DNA of 42,698 nucleotides from positions 1 to 42,698 of IMG/VR virus record IMGVR_UViG_3300042327_000420; one strand, given 5' to 3'. Below are positions 40,832-42,698 of this stretch, piece after piece (position 1 is the stretch's first letter; each line of letters starts with the position of its first letter). The DNA is from a virus. The position numbers and the translations under genes were made by a program. The notes below the pieces were generated by a model. That model had not been told where the DNA came from. It did not search any database and saw nothing but the letters and a program-made list of their open reading frames with translations.

Positions 40832-40860
40832 TTGTGCAAAAAGAAAAGCGGAAATATGTA
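40832..40860 (+). promoter_or_regulatory. Sigma70-like promoter for the right-going replication operon
   Basis: TTGTGC (40832-40837), 17-base spacer and TATGTA (40855-40860). Its -10 lies inside the second TATGTACA repeat, so a protein bound there would block it. A leader of about 115 bases precedes the first gene. Confidence 0.45.
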
Positions 40861-40979
40861 CAGCGTTGCGACGGCTAGGGTAGCTCCCGAAAAGCCATGT
40901 TTGCCTTGCGAAACCCTTTCAACCTTCGCATGGCCTGCCGTCGTATTAGGCAAACGAAACAGGTTTGAAAGGAAAATTA

Positions 40980-41867
40980 ATGACAGGTTGGATACGCCTA
41001 CATCGTGGATGGAGGGACTGCGAGTTCTTCTCCGCATACCATCAGGCATTGTTCAGTGAACGCGAGGCGTGGGTCTGGTTGATCGAGAATGCTGCGTGGA
41101 AAGAGACTGAGCGCAGCGCATTTAGCGGTCAGCGCATCAAGATAGAGCGGGGCCAAATTCACACATCACTACGCGCACTTCAAACAGCTTGGGGCTGGGA
41201 CAAAAGTCGCGTCGAGCGCTTCTTAAAGCGGCTCCAAGAGTGGGAAATGATCAAGACACTAAGCGGGAAGGAGGGGAGAACCCTAACCATCTGTAATTAC
41301 GAGACATATCAGGGTGCGCGAGAAACGGATGAGAAACCTACGGGAAACAATCCGAGAAACGAACGAGACACACAAGAAGAAGTTAAGAATAAAGAAGGGA
41401 AGAAAGAAGAAGAAATAGAAGGGAAGGCCTCCGCTTCGCGGAGCGGCAAGGCTTATAGATTTGAGGGCAAAACTATAAAGCTGGCTGAGAAGGATTACGA
41501 CAATTGGGCCACGGCCTACTCCGCAATCAGCGACTTGAATGCGGAGCTGACATCGCTAGATGCGTGGTGGCAGTCACAACCAGAAGAGAAACGGAAGGGT
41601 TGGTTTCACTCGACCAGTGGAATGCTGAACCGGACCCATCAACAGTTGACGAAGAACCCGAAGAACCCGAAGAACCCAATGGCGGGTATGTCCTTCAAAC
41701 ATGCACGCGAGAAGCTATCGGATCTGCGCTACAAGAAAGAAATGCTGCTCGATAGGTGTAGGCAGGAGAAAGACAATCAAGATCTTTGGGACTCGCTCAA
41801 GGCGATGAAGGCGGAGATCGAAGCGCTAGATCAAGCAGTAAACGGTAAGAGCGAACGGAGCTACTGA
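40980..41867 (+). CDS. Replication-initiation-like protein (winged-helix N-terminus)
   Basis: A 295-residue protein. The N-terminus GWIRLHRGWRDCEFF, then SEREAWVWLIENAAWKE and SRVERFLKRLQEWEMIKT, is the winged-helix domain seen in phage replication-initiation (DnaD/replisome-organiser-like) proteins. A Lys/Glu-rich linker (135-155), then a C-terminal domain with YDNWATAYSAISDLNAELTS and a GWFHSTSGMLNR block, follows. It has a short in-frame KNPKNPKNP repeat. The next gene is a primase/helicase, so origin recognition or helicase loading is likely. ATG 40980 is preferred with AAAGGA 7 bases before, against TTG 40965. Confidence 0.75.
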   Translation: MTGWIRLHRGWRDCEFFSAYHQALFSEREAWVWLIENAAWKETERSAFSGQRIKIERGQIHTSLRALQTAWGWDKSRVERFLKRLQEWEMIKTLSGKEGRTLTICNYETYQGARETDEKPTGNNPRNERDTQEEVKNKEGKKEEEIEGKASASRSGKAYRFEGKTIKLAEKDYDNWATAYSAISDLNAELTSLDAWWQSQPEEKRKGWFHSTSGMLNRTHQQLTKNPKNPKNPMAGMSFKHAREKLSDLRYKKEMLLDRCRQEKDNQDLWDSLKAMKAEIEALDQAVNGKSERSY

Positions 41868-41868
41868 A

Positions 41869-42698
41869 ATGGATTTACGGGAATTATCGGAGCGCCTCAA
41901 CGGCAACATGCTTCCAGCGCTACGGCACTTGCTGCCAGCGGGAATCGTTAATGGATCTGAGTACTGCGTCGGTGGGCTTGGTGGTGAGAAGGGGCAGTCA
42001 CTGCGCATCCACATGACTGGCCCGAAGGCTGGCGTGTGGAGCGACTTCTCAACAGGTGAGAGTGGCGGCGACTTAGTAGACCTCTGGCGTGCGGTGCATA
42101 GCCTAAGCCTGATAGAGGCGATGGATGAGGTTCGCTCGTGGCTGGGTGTGGAGCGACCGTCGCTCGTTACGACGCAGAAGGAATACCAAGCGCCGGTCAG
42201 GCCAGAGCGGACACGCAAGGTCGAGGCGACTCCAATAGAGACGTCCCTGTTAGAAAAACGTGGCCTAACTTCTAACACGCTAAAGGCGTTTCGGATCGCT
42301 GTTGATGGTGACCGCATCCTGTTTCCCTTTATCGATCCACTTGGCGAAGCACGGATGATTAAGTTCCGCGACATGAACGACAAGAAAAAGCAGGGGCCGA
42401 CATCCGCAGGTCAGATGCCATGCCTCTTCGGCTGGCAAGCGGTTGATTCAAATGCTCGCGAGATATGGATCACTGAAGGTGAGTTCGACGCGATGGCTGC
42501 GTACCAGATGGGTGTGTCGGCGCTGTCTGTTCCATTCGGCGGAGGCAAGGGCGCGAAGCAGCAATGGATCGAGAACGAATACGACAACCTCGAGCGATTC
42601 GAAACCATCGTGCTGGCTCTGGACATGGACGAAGAGGGCGAGCTCGCTGCTCGAGAGATTGCCGACAGGCTTGGCATTCACCGCTGCATCCGCGCATC
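41869..42698 (+). CDS. DNA primase/helicase, TOPRIM region (cut by window end)
   Basis: The reading frame is open from ATG 41869 to the edge (276 complete codons), so the C-terminal helicase part is not visible. The N-terminus contains VWSDFSTGESGGDLVDLWRA, typical of phage primases in which a CHC2 zinc ribbon is shortened or replaced, and lacks a clear Cys4 zinc ribbon. The TOPRIM domain has IWITEGEFDAMAAYQMG (Glu of the first motif) and TIVLALDMDEEGELAAREI with the DxD pair. The family makes RNA primers and, in T7-like phages, fuses to a replicative helicase. It starts 1 base after the previous stop (TGAAATG context). Confidence 0.85.
   Translation, partial: MDLRELSERLNGNMLPALRHLLPAGIVNGSEYCVGGLGGEKGQSLRIHMTGPKAGVWSDFSTGESGGDLVDLWRAVHSLSLIEAMDEVRSWLGVERPSLVTTQKEYQAPVRPERTRKVEATPIETSLLEKRGLTSNTLKAFRIAVDGDRILFPFIDPLGEARMIKFRDMNDKKKQGPTSAGQMPCLFGWQAVDSNAREIWITEGEFDAMAAYQMGVSALSVPFGGGKGAKQQWIENEYDNLERFETIVLALDMDEEGELAAREIADRLGIHRCIRA

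Larger units (their letters stand above)
40646..40979. promoter_or_regulatory. Divergent early control region
   Basis: This 334-base, AT-richer stretch separates the left- and right-going early operons and holds no convincing gene. It has a promoter for each strand, an 8-bp inverted repeat over the left promoter, two TATGTACA direct repeats (40806-40813 and 40855-40862) on the right promoter, and DnaA-like boxes (TTTTCCACA on the minus strand near 40735, ATGTCCACA near 40796). It likely contains the operators for the lysis-lysogeny decision, though no repressor gene is in the window. Confidence 0.6.

Noticed and set aside
40676-41059. 127-codon plus-strand frame in the divergent control region
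   Set aside because: Low-quality composition, no RBS, and overlaps promoters and the better-supported gene starting at 40980.

Overview
This window is part of the genome of a temperate, T7/P22-like short-tailed phage (podovirus) that infects a Gram-negative host. Supporting evidence: an i-spanin plus lipoprotein o-spanin pair (which implies an outer membrane); a head-tail order of large terminase, portal, scaffold, capsid and adaptors; a T7-like run of internal (ejection) proteins; a tyrosine integrase; and an attachment site made of the 3' half of a tRNA-Gly gene. attP is intact and internal, with late genes on one side and int plus recombination genes on the other, so the DNA is in the free or circular phage arrangement, not a prophage flanked by attL/attR. 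The host genus cannot be read from the window; the tRNA-Gly 3' half only says it is a bacterium with such a gene.

Layout. 1-2276: small genes and a lysis cassette (CHAP-like endolysin, holin, overlapping spanins). 2293-8323: HNH protein, large terminase, portal, scaffold and major capsid protein, ending in a GAAA-tetraloop hairpin. 8415-23960: head-tail adaptors, an 18-residue-repeat protein, a 1739-residue fibre with a self-cleaving S74 chaperone, tail tube/nozzle candidate and a lambda gpJ-like alanine-rich fibre. 23957-36877: internal virion proteins ending in a 3092-residue polyvalent protein (C-terminal LPD38-like, an HEAFH metallopeptidase-like module, GNAT-like and ParB-like modules) with a probable small gene overprinted inside it, then a strong terminator. 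36920-37160: attP and its inverted repeats. 37161-40645 (minus strand): one early operon running single-strand annealing protein, YqaJ-type exonuclease, ribbon-helix-helix protein, SSB-like protein, membrane micro-protein, CsrA-like RNA-binding protein, integrase. 40646-40979: divergent promoter/operator region. 40980-42698 (plus strand): replication-initiation-like protein and the start of a TOPRIM primase/helicase cut by the window edge.

How it fits together. The left-going operon resembles the lambda pL operon: recombination genes first, int last, next to attP. The most interesting part is integrase control. The int ribosome-binding site sits in a 7-bp hairpin and contains a GGA; the gene just upstream encodes a CsrA-like protein (CsrA proteins bind GGA in hairpins). 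The 5' arm of that hairpin lies in a 17-nt sequence that recurs exactly, inverted, beside the attP core. Integration would move that second copy away from int, a geometry like lambda sib retroregulation. The second highlight is the polyvalent protein: its modules are separated by repeated (Y/F)SG(R/V) signatures, and an 81-codon reading frame with its own Shine-Dalgarno lies across one of its linkers.
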